Source of the DNA: Cedecea colo
GTDB lineage: Bacteria; Pseudomonadota; Gammaproteobacteria; Enterobacterales; Enterobacteriaceae
Assembly (NCBI RefSeq): GCF_011808225.1
Contig: NZ_SOYS01000011.1
Span: forward strand, 1 to 64,000
DNA: 64,000 nt
Direction: 5' to 3'
A model generated the notes under the pieces. The model made no database searches. It had not been told where the DNA came from and saw only the letters and a program-made list of their open reading frames with translations. Shown here piece after piece: positions 10,401 through 18,816 of this stretch. Numbering within the stretch: the stretch's first letter is position 1; every line of letters begins with the position of its first letter. A program made the translations under genes and the position numbers.

Positions 10401-11180
10401 GTGGGCGAGGAAGCACAGCGCTTGTTTAAAGACGCCAACGATCTGCTCGATAAACTGCAAGCGGAAAAGTCCCTCAACCCACGCGGCGTGGTTGGCCTGT
10501 TCCCGGCAAACCGCGTGGACGACGATATCGAAATCTATCGCGATGCATCTCGCACCCAGGTGCTGACCGTGGCTCACCACCTGCGCCAGCAAACGGAAAA
10601 GGTCGGTTTTGCGAACTACTGTCTGGCGGATTTTGTTGCGCCAAAACACAGTGGCAAAGAGGACTATATCGGGGCGTTTGCGGTTACCGGCGGCCTGGAA
10701 GAAGACGCGTTGGCTGAGGCTTTCGAAGCGCAGCACGATGATTACAATAAAATCATGGTGAAAGCCATCGCCGACCGTCTGGCGGAGGCCTTTGCAGAAT
10801 ATCTGCATGAGCGAGTACGTAAGGTTTACTGGGGCTATGCGCCAACGGAAAACCTGAGCAACGAAGAGCTGATCCGCGAGAACTATCAGGGGATTCGCCC
10901 GGCGCCGGGTTATCCGGCCTGCCCGGAACACACCGAAAAAGCGACTATCTGGGAGCTGCTGGATGTCGAGAACGTTATCGGCATGAAGCTGACCGAATCC
11001 TACGCCATGTGGCCTGGCGCGTCGGTTTCCGGCTGGTACTTCAGCCATCCGGACAGCAAATACTACGCGGTGGCGCAAATCCAGCGCGATCAGGTTGAGG
11101 ATTATGCCCGCCGTAAAGGAATGTCCGTCAGCGAGGTGGAGCGCTGGTTATCGTCGAATCTGGGCTACGACGCGGACTAA
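7497..11180 (+). CDS. metH: Cobalamin-dependent methionine synthase
   Basis: Transfers a methyl group from 5-methyltetrahydrofolate via methylcobalamin to homocysteine. The domains are in the usual order: homocysteine/zinc domain (GGCCGTTP, zinc cysteines near residue 310), pterin domain, cobalamin domain ([11 protein letters not shown], the histidine ligand near 759) and C-terminal S-adenosylmethionine reactivation domain. Starting at TTG 7497, 6 bases after CGGGAG, gives exactly 1227 residues, the E. coli length, and an N-terminus [11 protein letters not shown]. The frame stays open upstream, but nothing there resembles MetH. A palindromic repeat follows the stop. Confidence 0.97.
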   Translation: MSNKVEQLQQQLNERILVLDGGMGTMIQSYRLEESDFRGVRFADWPCDLKGNNDLLVLSKPEIIAAIHYAYFEAGADIVETNTFNSTTIAMADYQMESLSAEINLEAAKLARACADEWTARTPEKPRYVAGVLGPTNRTASISPDVNDPAFRNVTFDSLVEAYRESTHALVEGGVDLIMIETVFDTLNAKAAIFAVKAEFEALGVDLPIMISGTITDASGRTLSGQTTEAFYNSLRHADALTFGLNCALGPDELRQYVAELSRIAECYVTAHPNAGLPNAFGEYDLDADTMAQQIGEWAHAGFLNIVGGCCGTTPEHIAAMSKAVEGVAPRKLPELPVACRLAGLEPLNIGAESLFVNVGERTNVTGSAKFKRLIKEEKYSEALEVALQQVESGAQIIDINMDEGMLDAEAAMVRFLNLIAGEPDIARVPIMIDSSKWEVIEKGLKCIQGKGIVNSISMKEGVEAFIHHARLVRRYGAAMVVMAFDEQGQADTRERKIEICRRAYKILTEEVGFPPEDIIFDPNIFAVATGIDEHNNYAQDFIGACEDIKRELPHAMISGGVSNVSFSFRGNDPVREAIHAVFLYYAIRNGMDMGIVNAGQLAIYDDLSDELRDAVEDVILNRRDDSTERLLELAEKYRSSKGDDAAAAQQAEWRSWDVNKRLEYSLVKGITEFIEFDTEEARQQAERPIQVIEGPLMDGMNVVGDLFGEGKMFLPQVVKSARVMKQAVAYLEPYIEASKEKGATNGKIVLATVKGDVHDIGKNIVGVVLQCNNYEIVDLGVMVPGEKILKTAREIGADIIGLSGLITPSLDEMVNVAKEMERQGFTLPLLIGGATTSKAHTAVKIEQNYSGPTVYVQNASRTVGVVSSLLSATQHDDFVARTRKEYVTVRAQHARKKPRTPPVTLQAARENDLAFDWANYTPPVAHRPGVQEVTASIETLRNYIDWTPFFMTWSLAGKYPRILEDEVVGEEAQRLFKDANDLLDKLQAEKSLNPRGVVGLFPANRVDDDIEIYRDASRTQVLTVAHHLRQQTEKVGFANYCLADFVAPKHSGKEDYIGAFAVTGGLEEDALAEAFEAQHDDYNKIMVKAIADRLAEAFAEYLHERVRKVYWGYAPTENLSNEELIRENYQGIRPAPGYPACPEHTEKATIWELLDVENVIGMKLTESYAMWPGASVSGWYFSHPDSKYYAVAQIQRDQVEDYARRKGMSVSEVERWLSSNLGYDAD

Positions 11181-11191
11181 AGTAAAGCTTT

Positions 11192-11325
11192 GCCCCTCAA
11201 CCTAACCCTCTCCCCAAAGGGGCGAGGGGACAAAGAAGCGAGAAGGTTGTTTGTTTGGCACGCCTCCTCGGGCGAAAGCGAATTATCTTTCCTCTCTCCC
11301 TCAGGGAGAGGGCCGGATTGATGGG
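11192..11325 (+). repeat. Palindromic intergenic repeat, copy B (metH-yjbB)
   Basis: It starts CCCCTCAACCTAACCCTCTC and ends GGGAGAGGGCCGGATTGATG, the family termini. A left hairpin (CCCTCTCCCC / GGGGCGAGGGG) and a right hairpin (CTCTCCCTC / GAGAG) are separated by about 55 unrelated bases. It lies just after metH and could act as its 3' end structure. No promoter or gene is seen between it and yjbB. Confidence 0.75.
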
Positions 11326-11446
11326 ATTGCCATCTCATTTACTCTTTCGCCCATCCCCGCTTACGCCCGCGCCGTTCATTTACCTCCAGACGAGATATAC
11401 TCAGCAGAGAGGGAATTTCTAACTAACACAAAACACAGGAGAAAGT

Positions 11447-13078
11447 GTGCTCACTCTACTGCATTTACTTTCTGCGGTGGCGCTACTGGTATGGGGCACG
11501 CACATTGTGCGTACCGGCATCATGCGCGTTTACGGCGCTAATCTCCGTAGCGTACTCAGCCGCAGCGTCGAAAAGAAACCGCTCGCCTTCTGTGCGGGCA
11601 TTGGCGTAACCGCGCTCGTTCAGAGCAGCAATGCGACCACCATGCTGGTCACCTCTTTTGTGGCCCAGGACCTGGTGGCGCTTACGCCTGCGCTGGTGAT
11701 CGTGCTGGGAGCCGATGTCGGTACAGCGTTGATGGCACGTGTTCTGACGTTCGATCTTTCCTGGCTGTCGCCGCTGCTGATTTTCATTGGGGTGATTTTC
11801 TTCCTCAGCCGCAAGCAAACGCGCGCGGGGCAGCTTGGCCGCGTCGGCATCGGTTTAGGGCTGATATTGCAGGCGCTGGAGCTGATTGTTGCCGCGGTCA
11901 CGCCGATAACCCAGGCCTCAGGTGTGCAGGTTATCTTCGCATCGTTGACCGGCGATATCATGCTTGATGCGCTAATTGGCGCCATGTTCGCCATTATCAG
12001 TTATTCAAGCCTTGCCGCCGTACTGCTTACCGCCACGCTCACCGCAACCGGCGTCATTTCGTTCGATGTGGCGCTGTGTCTGGTGATTGGCGCCAACCTT
12101 GGCTCCGGTTTGCTGGCGATGATTAATAACAGCGCCGCCAACGCGGCCGCGCGGCGGGTTGCCCTCGGCAGCCTGCTGTTTAAGCTGGTGGGTAGCATAA
12201 TCGTGCTGCCATTTGTACGTATTCTTGCCAGCCTTATGCATAATTTACCGCTGCCTGAATCCGAGCTGGTTATCTATTTTCACGTCTTCTACAACCTCAT
12301 CCGCTGTCTGGCGATGGTGCCCTTTGCCGAGGCGATGGCGCGGTTCTGCCGTCGGGTAATCAGTGAAGCACCCGAGCTGGATGCGCGCATGAAGCCGAAA
12401 CACCTCGACCCGACGGCCATCGATACGCCCGCCTTAGGTTTGTCGAACGCCGCCCGGGAAACGCTGCGCATGGGCGATTTGCTGGAACAGATGCTGGAAA
12501 CCTGGAGCAAAGTCATGCACGGCGAGCCGCGGCAGGAGAAGGAGCTGCGCAAGCTTGCCGATGACGTGGACGTGCTCTACACCGCCATCAAACTCTATAT
12601 GGCGCAAATGCAGAAAGAAGATCTGGCGGAAATTGAATCCCGCCGCTGGGCGGAGATTATCGAGATGTCGCTTAATCTCGAACAGGCGGCGGATATCCTT
12701 GAGCGAATGGGCAGTGAAGTGGCGGACAAATCTCTTGCCACCCGTCGGGCGTTTTCACCGGATGGTCTGCACGAGCTCGATAGCCTTCTGCAGCAGCTAA
12801 CAAGCAACCTGAAGCTCAGCCTGTCGGTATTTTTCTCTGCGGACGTCAACAGCGCGCGTCGCCTGCGCCGTAACAAACATCGTTTTCGCATTATGAATCG
12901 CCGCTTTTCTCACGCGCACGTTGATCGTCTGCATCAGCAAAACGTGCAGAGTATCGAAACCAGTTCGCTACACCTGGGCCTGTTGGGGGATATGAAGCGT
13001 CTGAACTCCCTGTTCTGCGCCGTGGCTTATGGCGTGCTGGAGCAGCCGGATGATGATGACGGAAGGGATGAATATTAA
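11447..13078 (+). CDS. yjbB: Na+/phosphate cotransporter-family protein YjbB
   Basis: Inner-membrane protein of the Na/Pi-cotransporter II family, linked in E. coli to phosphate export. The length (543) and sequence match E. coli YjbB throughout. The N-terminal half is membrane-embedded and carries the paired family motifs QSSNATTMLVTSF (about residues 58-70) and SYSSLAAVLLTATL. The C-terminal 200 residues form a PhoU-like helical domain. The start is GTG, 5 bases after CAGGAG. In E. coli pepE follows; here only a pepE relic is found further on. Confidence 0.93.
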   Translation: MLTLLHLLSAVALLVWGTHIVRTGIMRVYGANLRSVLSRSVEKKPLAFCAGIGVTALVQSSNATTMLVTSFVAQDLVALTPALVIVLGADVGTALMARVLTFDLSWLSPLLIFIGVIFFLSRKQTRAGQLGRVGIGLGLILQALELIVAAVTPITQASGVQVIFASLTGDIMLDALIGAMFAIISYSSLAAVLLTATLTATGVISFDVALCLVIGANLGSGLLAMINNSAANAAARRVALGSLLFKLVGSIIVLPFVRILASLMHNLPLPESELVIYFHVFYNLIRCLAMVPFAEAMARFCRRVISEAPELDARMKPKHLDPTAIDTPALGLSNAARETLRMGDLLEQMLETWSKVMHGEPRQEKELRKLADDVDVLYTAIKLYMAQMQKEDLAEIESRRWAEIIEMSLNLEQAADILERMGSEVADKSLATRRAFSPDGLHELDSLLQQLTSNLKLSLSVFFSADVNSARRLRRNKHRFRIMNRRFSHAHVDRLHQQNVQSIETSSLHLGLLGDMKRLNSLFCAVAYGVLEQPDDDDGRDEY

Positions 13079-13143
13079 TTTTCCAGCATCTGGCCGTCTG
13101 GTTATAATCTGGTCTGTTAATCGATTAAAACAAAAGGAATTTA

Positions 13144-13548
13144 ATGATGAAGTTGAAACAGCTGCTGGCTGCGGCTATTTGTATTTTTGCTCTGGCGGGA
13201 TGTTCTGCGCTCGAAAGGACAGAGCCAGTCAGGACGCCACAGACCATTATCACCGCCCATGTGACGACCGAGCAGGTTAAGCAGGCGATCATCAATGCAG
13301 GCCAGGGACGTGACTGGATAATGTCCGTGGCAGGGCCTGGCGTCATTAATGCGACACAAAACGTGCGTAAACATAGCGTAACCATTCGCATTAACTACAG
13401 TGAGAAAGAATACACTATCCACTATGTCAGCAGCGTTAATCTGTTGGCATCGGATGGCGAAATTCACCGCGCGTATAATCACTGGGTGAATAATCTTGAT
13501 AAAGATATTCAGAAAAAATTAGCCGTTCTCGCAGCATCCCCACAGTAA
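13144..13548 (+). CDS. Small outer-membrane-type lipoprotein, function unknown
   Basis: 134 residues with a lipoprotein signal peptide: a basic start, a hydrophobic stretch and the lipobox LAGC (cysteine near residue 20). No inner-membrane retention aspartate follows the cysteine (CSALE), so sorting to the outer membrane is likely. The mature part is hydrophilic, with a segment (residues 75-100) of alternating pattern suggesting beta strands. AAAGGA lies 5 bases before ATGATG, and either methionine could be first. I do not recognise a function. It has its own terminator, so it is probably monocistronic. Confidence 0.8.
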   Translation: MMKLKQLLAAAICIFALAGCSALERTEPVRTPQTIITAHVTTEQVKQAIINAGQGRDWIMSVAGPGVINATQNVRKHSVTIRINYSEKEYTIHYVSSVNLLASDGEIHRAYNHWVNNLDKDIQKKLAVLAASPQ

Positions 13549-13560
13549 CCTCTTGCCTGC

Positions 13561-13594
13561 CGGGCGATAAATTTTTCGTTTGTCGCCCGTGTTC
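13561..13594 (+). terminator. Terminator of the lipoprotein gene
   Basis: The 7-bp core CGGGCGA/TCGCCCG extends inward with A/T pairs and is followed by TGTTCTT. It lies 13 bases after the stop, and the same hairpin ends next to the pepE relic on the other strand. Confidence 0.7.
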
Positions 13595-13595
13595 T

Positions 13596-13850
13596 TCAGC
13601 CCATCCCTACAACGATAATTCCAGTATATGAACCGTCCCGGCAGGCGTACCTCTGCGTCACCTGAATCCAGTTGCCTTCTGGCAAACCGATAATCGTCAG
13701 CTCTGGAGCCACTACCAGTTGTTCGCGAATACCCGGTTCCCGGGTTTCGCCCTGGTGCCCTTCTGGTAGCGCGTTGGGAAAGCGCGGGTTGATCTGCAAC
13801 GGGAACAGGCCCAGCGCATCAAATCCTTGCGGGTCGACAATCGGCCTATC
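13596..13850 (-). pseudogene. pepE: pepE relic (C-terminal fragment of peptidase E)
   Basis: The reading frame [18 protein letters not shown] continuing to [16 protein letters not shown] (conserved part 13659-13850) matches the C-terminal third of E. coli peptidase E, an Asp-X dipeptidase, with few differences. The first two thirds, including the catalytic serine, are absent, and the last residues diverge. The gene lies where E. coli has pepE (next to yjbB), so this is the remains of the native locus. Upstream it runs directly into a fragment of another gene. Confidence 0.85.
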
Positions 13851-14017
13851 GCCGCGGCCCTGGATCATCACTCTGGCGGCGCTATCCAGCCGGTGGCTGT
13901 CGATTAGGCTCTTCACCGCGATATAGTTGGCGTTGAGGCCGGCCAGCCTGCCGTCGTCGTTGAGATGGTATTGACCGAGTCAATCATCCGGGCCGAAGGA
14001 TCAATGGCGTCAAGAAG
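13851..14017 (-). pseudogene. Shikimate-dehydrogenase-like (SDH-L type) fragment, frameshifted
   Basis: Two overlapping frames read [18 protein letters not shown] and then [20 protein letters not shown], continuing to [10 protein letters not shown]. Together they match the middle of AroE-like SDH-L proteins of the H. influenzae HI0607 type (substrate region and start of the Rossmann fold). A single missing base near 13964 separates the frames, since ATC-GTC-AAC is expected and ATC-TC-AAC is found. The fragment begins inside the last codons of sorE and stops at the junction with the pepE fragment. It cannot encode an enzyme. Confidence 0.75.
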
Positions 14018-15236
14018 CAATGTCCGGGGCATGGGCCAGCAGATAGCGTTCCGCTTCCGCGGACCAAATCCCATGGTAGCGCTCCACGATCGCCGCCAGT
14101 TCCGGGTCGGCAATCTTGCCAAGGGGCGTCAGAGACAGAGATTTCCCGGTATATACCAGCTTCTTACCTCCGCCGACCGCCGGTAAATCGAGGGTCGTTT
14201 CACCCGCCGCATTGAGCCCAAGGATATGGGTGACGACTTTCGCCGTCTGGACTTTTTTCGCCTGCATCAGCGCCACGGCGGCGCGCATATCATCGGTATT
14301 GCCGCCGGAGGTGCCCACATAATGGGTAAAGGCGTAGTGAACATCGTAAAAGTTTATCGGGGCGCTGAACTGCTTATCCTGCGGGCCGGCAAAGAAGTTC
14401 AGACAACCGTCGGGGGCCAGCAGCGAAGAGGCCATGGTAATCAGCTCCTCTTTCGGTACGAAGACGAAAATATCGTCAAACCCTTGGTCGCCGCTCAGAG
14501 CCATCAGCGTCTCGCGTCCGGCATCGTGCCCGTCCAGGTAGTGAATAATCGTCTGCGGTTCTGACTGATAATGCTGGCGGGCATAGCTCAGCTTCGATTT
14601 GTTGGTATCGGTCACCACCAGCAGGGAAGGATTAACCGGCCCATGCAGCGCGTAGTCGATAGCCAGCAGCCCCATGGGGCCGGTTCCGCCGAGGATCAGC
14701 GTGCGGCCCTGCGGCCGAATGCCCATGGTGTGGTTGTAGGTGCCTTCCTGTAGGTGGTAGTTGGCATTGAAGGCGCCAATGACGCAGGAAAGCGGCTCAA
14801 CCAGCGAACCCTCAAACCAGGTTTCGCCCTCCCAGCACAGCAGACAGTCTTGCTCCATGACCTCATTGGGGATCACCACGTGGGTGGCTTCGCCGCCGAT
14901 CCATGGGAAAGAGTAGCCTGGGCAATCGGGGCGATCCGGCAGCTGCAGGTTAGCCTGGATGACGTAGCGCTGTCCGGCATGAAATTTATGCTGCCATTTT
15001 TTACCGACCGCGAGGATTTCGCCGCAGAATTCATGGCCGATGACGATCGGATTGATCGCCACATCGTCCGGCACCTTCTTATGCTTTTCACCCTGGTTGG
15101 CCTCTTTCCACGAAGAGAGGCACAGGCTGTCGGTCACCACGCGGGCGAGGATCTCATCATCCTGCATTGCCGGTAGTTCGAAGGTTTCCAGGCGCAGGTC
15201 GCGTTTACCGTAAAGTCGTAAAGCCGTTGTTTTCAT
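14010..15236 (-). CDS. sorE: L-sorbose 1-phosphate reductase
   Basis: Reduces L-sorbose 1-phosphate, delivered by the sorbose PTS, to glucitol 6-phosphate. It is a 408-residue medium-chain dehydrogenase with an N-terminal GroES-like domain (GHEFCGEILAVG, about residues 70-81) and a Rossmann fold with GGTGPMGLLAIDYAL near residue 185. The start at 15236 (MKTTALRLYGKR) has GAGG 8 bases upstream; a GTG at 15245 would add three residues. It is the last gene of sorCDFBAME. Its final codons overlap an unrelated gene fragment, so the original downstream sequence was probably lost by recombination. Confidence 0.9.
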   Translation of the reverse strand: MKTTALRLYGKRDLRLETFELPAMQDDEILARVVTDSLCLSSWKEANQGEKHKKVPDDVAINPIVIGHEFCGEILAVGKKWQHKFHAGQRYVIQANLQLPDRPDCPGYSFPWIGGEATHVVIPNEVMEQDCLLCWEGETWFEGSLVEPLSCVIGAFNANYHLQEGTYNHTMGIRPQGRTLILGGTGPMGLLAIDYALHGPVNPSLLVVTDTNKSKLSYARQHYQSEPQTIIHYLDGHDAGRETLMALSGDQGFDDIFVFVPKEELITMASSLLAPDGCLNFFAGPQDKQFSAPINFYDVHYAFTHYVGTSGGNTDDMRAAVALMQAKKVQTAKVVTHILGLNAAGETTLDLPAVGGGKKLVYTGKSLSLTPLGKIADPELAAIVERYHGIWSAEAERYLLAHAPDIAS

Positions 15237-15310
15237 GTTTACCACCTCATCCCCTTTATCTGTCGGGGTCAGCTTGTTGAAGTCGCCCCGGCTGCGCCGG
15301 AGCTAAATAA

Positions 15311-16135
15311 TCAGGACAAGAAGCCCAGCGCGTTACCGATAATCCCTAAACCGAATAGGGCGAAGATCAGCCAGACCGGGTTAACTTTTTTGTTCAGCAG
15401 GCGCACCATCAGCAGCGTCAAACCCAAAGCCAGCAGGCCAGGGCAGAGCTGATCGAGGATGTTCTGTACGGTCATGGTGACGGTGGTGTTATCGGCACCC
15501 GGCGTTTGCGACACCACCAACGGCACGTTGATGGTGGTCCACTTAGTGACCAGCACGCCCATGACGAACAGGCCCAAAATCGAGGCGCCTTCGGTTAGTT
15601 TTTGCAGCAGATTGCCGCCCATATCGCTGACGATATTGACCCCTTTGCGAAAGCCGAGCTGCAGGCCATACCATTTCATTGCCAGACGTACCGCATTGAA
15701 AATAAAGAAGAACATCAGTGGTCCCAGAATGTTGCCGGAGAGCGCCAGCGAAGCGCCGAGGGCTGCGGTGATCGGGCGCAAGGTGCCCCAGACCAGCGGA
15801 TCGCCGACCCCCGCCAGCGGCCCCATCAGCCCAACTTTGACGCCGTTAATTGCCCCATCGTCGATGGCTGCGCCGTTGGCGCGCGCTTCTTCCATTGCCG
15901 CCGTCACGCCCAGCACCGGGCCGCAGACGGCGGGCGTGGTATTGAAGAACACCAGGTGGCGTTTCAGCGCCGCCACCCGATCCTCTTTCAACGGATAGAG
16001 ACGTTTGATCGCCGGGATCATGTCGTAGCAAAACCCGAGGCCGTGGATGCGTTCGAAGTTGAAAGAGGCCTGTTGCAGGTTGGAGCGCAGAAAGATGCTA
16101 ACCAGGTCGCCTCGTGTGAGTTTTTTCGGTTCCAT
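15311..16135 (-). CDS. sorM: PTS sorbose EIID component
   Basis: Membrane subunit IID of a mannose-family PTS, which with SorA forms the sorbose channel. It has 274 residues from ATG 16135, which is preceded by GGAG at a spacing of 6; an ATG at 16147 overlaps the sorA stop and would add MESV. The hallmark N-terminal LTRGDLVSIFLRSNLQQASF, a conserved GPLAGVGDPLVWGTLRP loop and a C-terminal pair of membrane helices are all visible. It is tightly linked to sorA. Confidence 0.92.
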   Translation of the reverse strand: MEPKKLTRGDLVSIFLRSNLQQASFNFERIHGLGFCYDMIPAIKRLYPLKEDRVAALKRHLVFFNTTPAVCGPVLGVTAAMEEARANGAAIDDGAINGVKVGLMGPLAGVGDPLVWGTLRPITAALGASLALSGNILGPLMFFFIFNAVRLAMKWYGLQLGFRKGVNIVSDMGGNLLQKLTEGASILGLFVMGVLVTKWTTINVPLVVSQTPGADNTTVTMTVQNILDQLCPGLLALGLTLLMVRLLNKKVNPVWLIFALFGLGIIGNALGFLS

Positions 16136-16146
16136 AACGGACTCCA

Positions 16147-16944
16147 TCAGTCGTCAAGTTGGTCAAGGGCGGTGGAAGAGGTGGCGGCCGGCTGGGGCTC
16201 AGCCTTGCGCCATTGCGGGTTCAGCTGGATGTAGATCAGCGCGATGATGACGCCCACGCCGCCGAAGGCCAGCAGGCTGAAATCGAGGTAGCCTCCCGCC
16301 AGAAAACCGAGGAAAAAGAAGGGGGTCAGATATTTCACGCCCATCATGCGCAGGACCATGGCGTAACCCACCACCACAATGAACCCTCCGGCAATTTGCA
16401 GGCCGCGAGTGACAAATTCCGGGATGGCGTTCAGCATGTTGCTGACCATGTCGGCGCTGACAAACAGCGAGACCACCAGCGCCGGAATGGCGACGCGCAG
16501 CGCCTGGATACCCAGCGCCGAGATGTGCAGCATGTCGATCGTGCGGAAATGCGCTTCTTCCGCGGCCTTATCTGCCGCGTGTTGAAAGACCACGGTGATG
16601 GTGCGGGCGAAGACGGTTAACACCTGGCCTGCCGCCGCCACCGGCAGCGCGATGGCAATACCGGTGGCAATGCTTTGCTGGCCGACAATCACCAGAATGG
16701 CTGAAATAATGCTCGCCAGCGCCGAATCTGGCGATTGCGCGGCGCCGACATTCATCCAGCCGAGCGCGATCAGCTCCAGGGTGCCGCCGAGCATAATCCC
16801 GGTTTTTAAATCACCGAGGATTAATCCAATAATGGTACAGGCAATTAATGGACGGTGGGTCTGGAATTCATCCAGCACGCTGCCCATCCCGGCAATACAG
16901 GAAAATATAAATATGGCGATGATTTGTAGGGTACTTATTTCCAT
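16147..16944 (-). CDS. sorA: PTS sorbose EIIC component
   Basis: Integral membrane subunit IIC of the mannose/fructose/sorbose PTS family. The 265 residues contain several hydrophobic helices and the family motifs DEFQTHRPLIACTIIGLILG (residues about 25-44) and GGTLELIALGWMNVGAAQSP (about 53-72), the IIC signature. AAGGTGA precedes the ATG. It lies 91 bases after sorB and abuts sorM. With SorM it carries L-sorbose across the inner membrane, while SorF and SorB pass on the phosphate. Confidence 0.93.
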   Translation of the reverse strand: MEISTLQIIAIFIFSCIAGMGSVLDEFQTHRPLIACTIIGLILGDLKTGIMLGGTLELIALGWMNVGAAQSPDSALASIISAILVIVGQQSIATGIAIALPVAAAGQVLTVFARTITVVFQHAADKAAEEAHFRTIDMLHISALGIQALRVAIPALVVSLFVSADMVSNMLNAIPEFVTRGLQIAGGFIVVVGYAMVLRMMGVKYLTPFFFLGFLAGGYLDFSLLAFGGVGVIIALIYIQLNPQWRKAEPQPAATSSTALDQLDD

Positions 16945-17035
16945 AATATGTCACCTTGAGGGTATAGGAATCCCTGCCTGTTACGGCATTAATACGGCGT
17001 CGTTCAGGCGCTCAGATTAATACAGGCGCTGCTTT

Positions 17036-17530
17036 TTATTCTGTAATGGATTGTTCTGCTATTTTATCAAAAATATTTATCGGTAGATCCGATGCGACGA
17101 CGCGTAAATCCAGCTTCACGCCTGATTTATCCAGTTCGCGAAACGCATGAATATCCGCGTCATCTAATGATACCGCCTTGGTTAATTGTTTCTTGCCCGG
17201 GCGCCAGGCCATCCCGCCAATATTTAACGTGGCAATGTTCACGCCCTGACGGACCATCGTTAAGGCGTCCTGGGGATTAGTAAATAAATAAAAAACGGTC
17301 TCATTCTGGTATTGCGGATTGTGATAAACGGCAACCGCTTTTTCGAGATTAACAACGTTGACTTTCATCCCCGGAGGAGCGGCCTGGCGAAGTAAAGTCC
17401 GCCGCACCTCATCGTTATAGACCTCATCGTTGCAGATAATAATGCGCTGGGCGTTAGCCACTTTTGACCAGACGGTAGTGACCTGACCGTGGATCAGACG
17501 GTCATCAATACGGGCGAGCGTGATGTTCAT
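17036..17530 (-). CDS. sorB: PTS sorbose EIIB component
   Basis: Cytoplasmic IIB domain that takes phosphate from SorF and hands it to the sugar. It has 164 residues. The phosphorylated histidine is His14 within ARIDDRLIHGQV, the typical IIB-Man site. The ATG overlaps the sorF stop by one base (TGATG), so translation is probably coupled. Unlike mannose permease, where IIA and IIB are fused, the two are separate proteins here, as in Klebsiella sorbose permease. Confidence 0.93.
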   Translation of the reverse strand: MNITLARIDDRLIHGQVTTVWSKVANAQRIIICNDEVYNDEVRRTLLRQAAPPGMKVNVVNLEKAVAVYHNPQYQNETVFYLFTNPQDALTMVRQGVNIATLNIGGMAWRPGKKQLTKAVSLDDADIHAFRELDKSGVKLDLRVVASDLPINIFDKIAEQSITE

Positions 17531-17937
17531 CAGAAATCCTCCTCAATGGTTTCCGGTTGCCGCCAGACGACGCAGCACTGGCTGGCGATAGTGGTCAGGT
17601 GGTCGCATAAAGCCTCTGCGCTCATGGTCTCCTGGTTGTCCACCAGTTCCAGCGCCAGCGGTAAAGAGAGGCCGCTGATGACCCTAAGCAGCGGGTTTTT
17701 CATCGCCAGTCCGGCGGCGGCATTCCACGGGCTGCCGCACTGTAAATCCACGGCAATCAGCCACTCCTCATTACCGTGAGCACTCACTAACTTTTCCAGC
17801 TTAGCGGCGATGTCCTCGACATTTTCTTCCGGCGCAAACGCCACGGCACTGACCCTGACATCGCCATATACCATACGTACCGAATCGAGCATGGCGCCAG
17901 CCAGTTGACCGTGGGCGCAGAAAATAGCATTCACCAT
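17530..17937 (-). CDS. sorF: PTS sorbose EIIA component
   Basis: IIA domain of the mannose family, phosphorylated by HPr. It has 135 residues with the active-site histidine at position 9 in FCAHGQLAGAM. The downstream motif AVDLQCGSPWNAAAGLA is also characteristic of the family. Nine bases separate it from sorD upstream, and its stop overlaps the sorB start. Confidence 0.93.
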   Translation of the reverse strand: MVNAIFCAHGQLAGAMLDSVRMVYGDVRVSAVAFAPEENVEDIAAKLEKLVSAHGNEEWLIAVDLQCGSPWNAAAGLAMKNPLLRVISGLSLPLALELVDNQETMSAEALCDHLTTIASQCCVVWRQPETIEEDF

Positions 17938-17946
17938 TTTGCTTCC

Positions 17947-18750
17947 TTAACCGCGGGATTTACCGCCGGCAATGTTAGTAGTTACTCCGGTTATGTAGCT
18001 GGCACGCTCTGACAGCAGATAGCAGACGTAGTCGGCTACCTCGCTCAGACGGCCGGATCGACCGATTGGAATAGCATTTTTGCTATATCCCGCGCGGAGC
18101 TGCTCGACGGTGATATTGCGGGTCCAGGCCAGCGCCTCTTCATATTCTGGCGTACGCAGCCCGGTTTTTTCGAGGATGCCTGGCGCAACGCCCACTACGC
18201 GAATGCCGTTTTTCCCCAGCTCTTTCGACCAGGAACGGGTGAAGCTATTCAGCGCCGCTTTGGTCGCGGCATAGCAGCTCTGGCCTTCCGAACCTTCCAG
18301 CCCGCTTTCCGATGAGACGTTAACAATGACGCCTTCGCGCTGCTTCACCATCTGCCGCGCCACCGCCTGCGACATTAAGAAAACCCCTTTCTGATTGATG
18401 TTGACCATTTTCTCGAAAGCGGCTTCATTTAACTCGTAGCGACCCGCCGGGGCTTTCTCATCGACCAGCAAACGCGGGAAATTCACCCCGGCATTATTTA
18501 CCAGCCCATCAATACGCCCGTAGCGCTGAATAATCTGCTCTACGGTCTGGTTAACCTCGCTGGCGCTGGAGATATCCGTAGGCCAGAATCGGTACCGATC
18601 GCTATTCTGATATTTGTCGCCGCCGTGAATATCGGTCATCTGGATATTAGCCCCGAGATTTAATAATTCGTCAACGATCGCCAGACCAATTCCCGACGCG
18701 CCTCCGGTCACAATAATGATTTTGTTTTGTAGATTTAGCCACGTTTGCAT
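17947..18750 (-). CDS. sorD: Sorbitol-6-phosphate 2-dehydrogenase
   Basis: Short-chain dehydrogenase that oxidises glucitol 6-phosphate to fructose 6-phosphate, completing sorbose entry into glycolysis. It has 267 residues. The NAD-binding TGGASGIG is at 15-22, NNAG follows beta-4, and the catalytic serine and YAATK motif lie near residues 145-165. The C-terminus ITGVTTNIAGG is typical. It is the second gene of the operon, 66 bases after sorC. Confidence 0.93.
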   Translation of the reverse strand: MQTWLNLQNKIIIVTGGASGIGLAIVDELLNLGANIQMTDIHGGDKYQNSDRYRFWPTDISSASEVNQTVEQIIQRYGRIDGLVNNAGVNFPRLLVDEKAPAGRYELNEAAFEKMVNINQKGVFLMSQAVARQMVKQREGVIVNVSSESGLEGSEGQSCYAATKAALNSFTRSWSKELGKNGIRVVGVAPGILEKTGLRTPEYEEALAWTRNITVEQLRAGYSKNAIPIGRSGRLSEVADYVCYLLSERASYITGVTTNIAGGKSRG

Positions 18751-18816
18751 AATAGTCTTCTCATTTTCAGATAAAAGGATCCCGCGCAGCGTGTGCTGCG
18801 TAAATAGAAAAAACTG

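Noticed and set aside
10101-11078. A 325-residue open frame antisense to metH
   Set aside because: The metH product is complete and conserved. The antisense translation has the composition of a shadow frame and no start signal.
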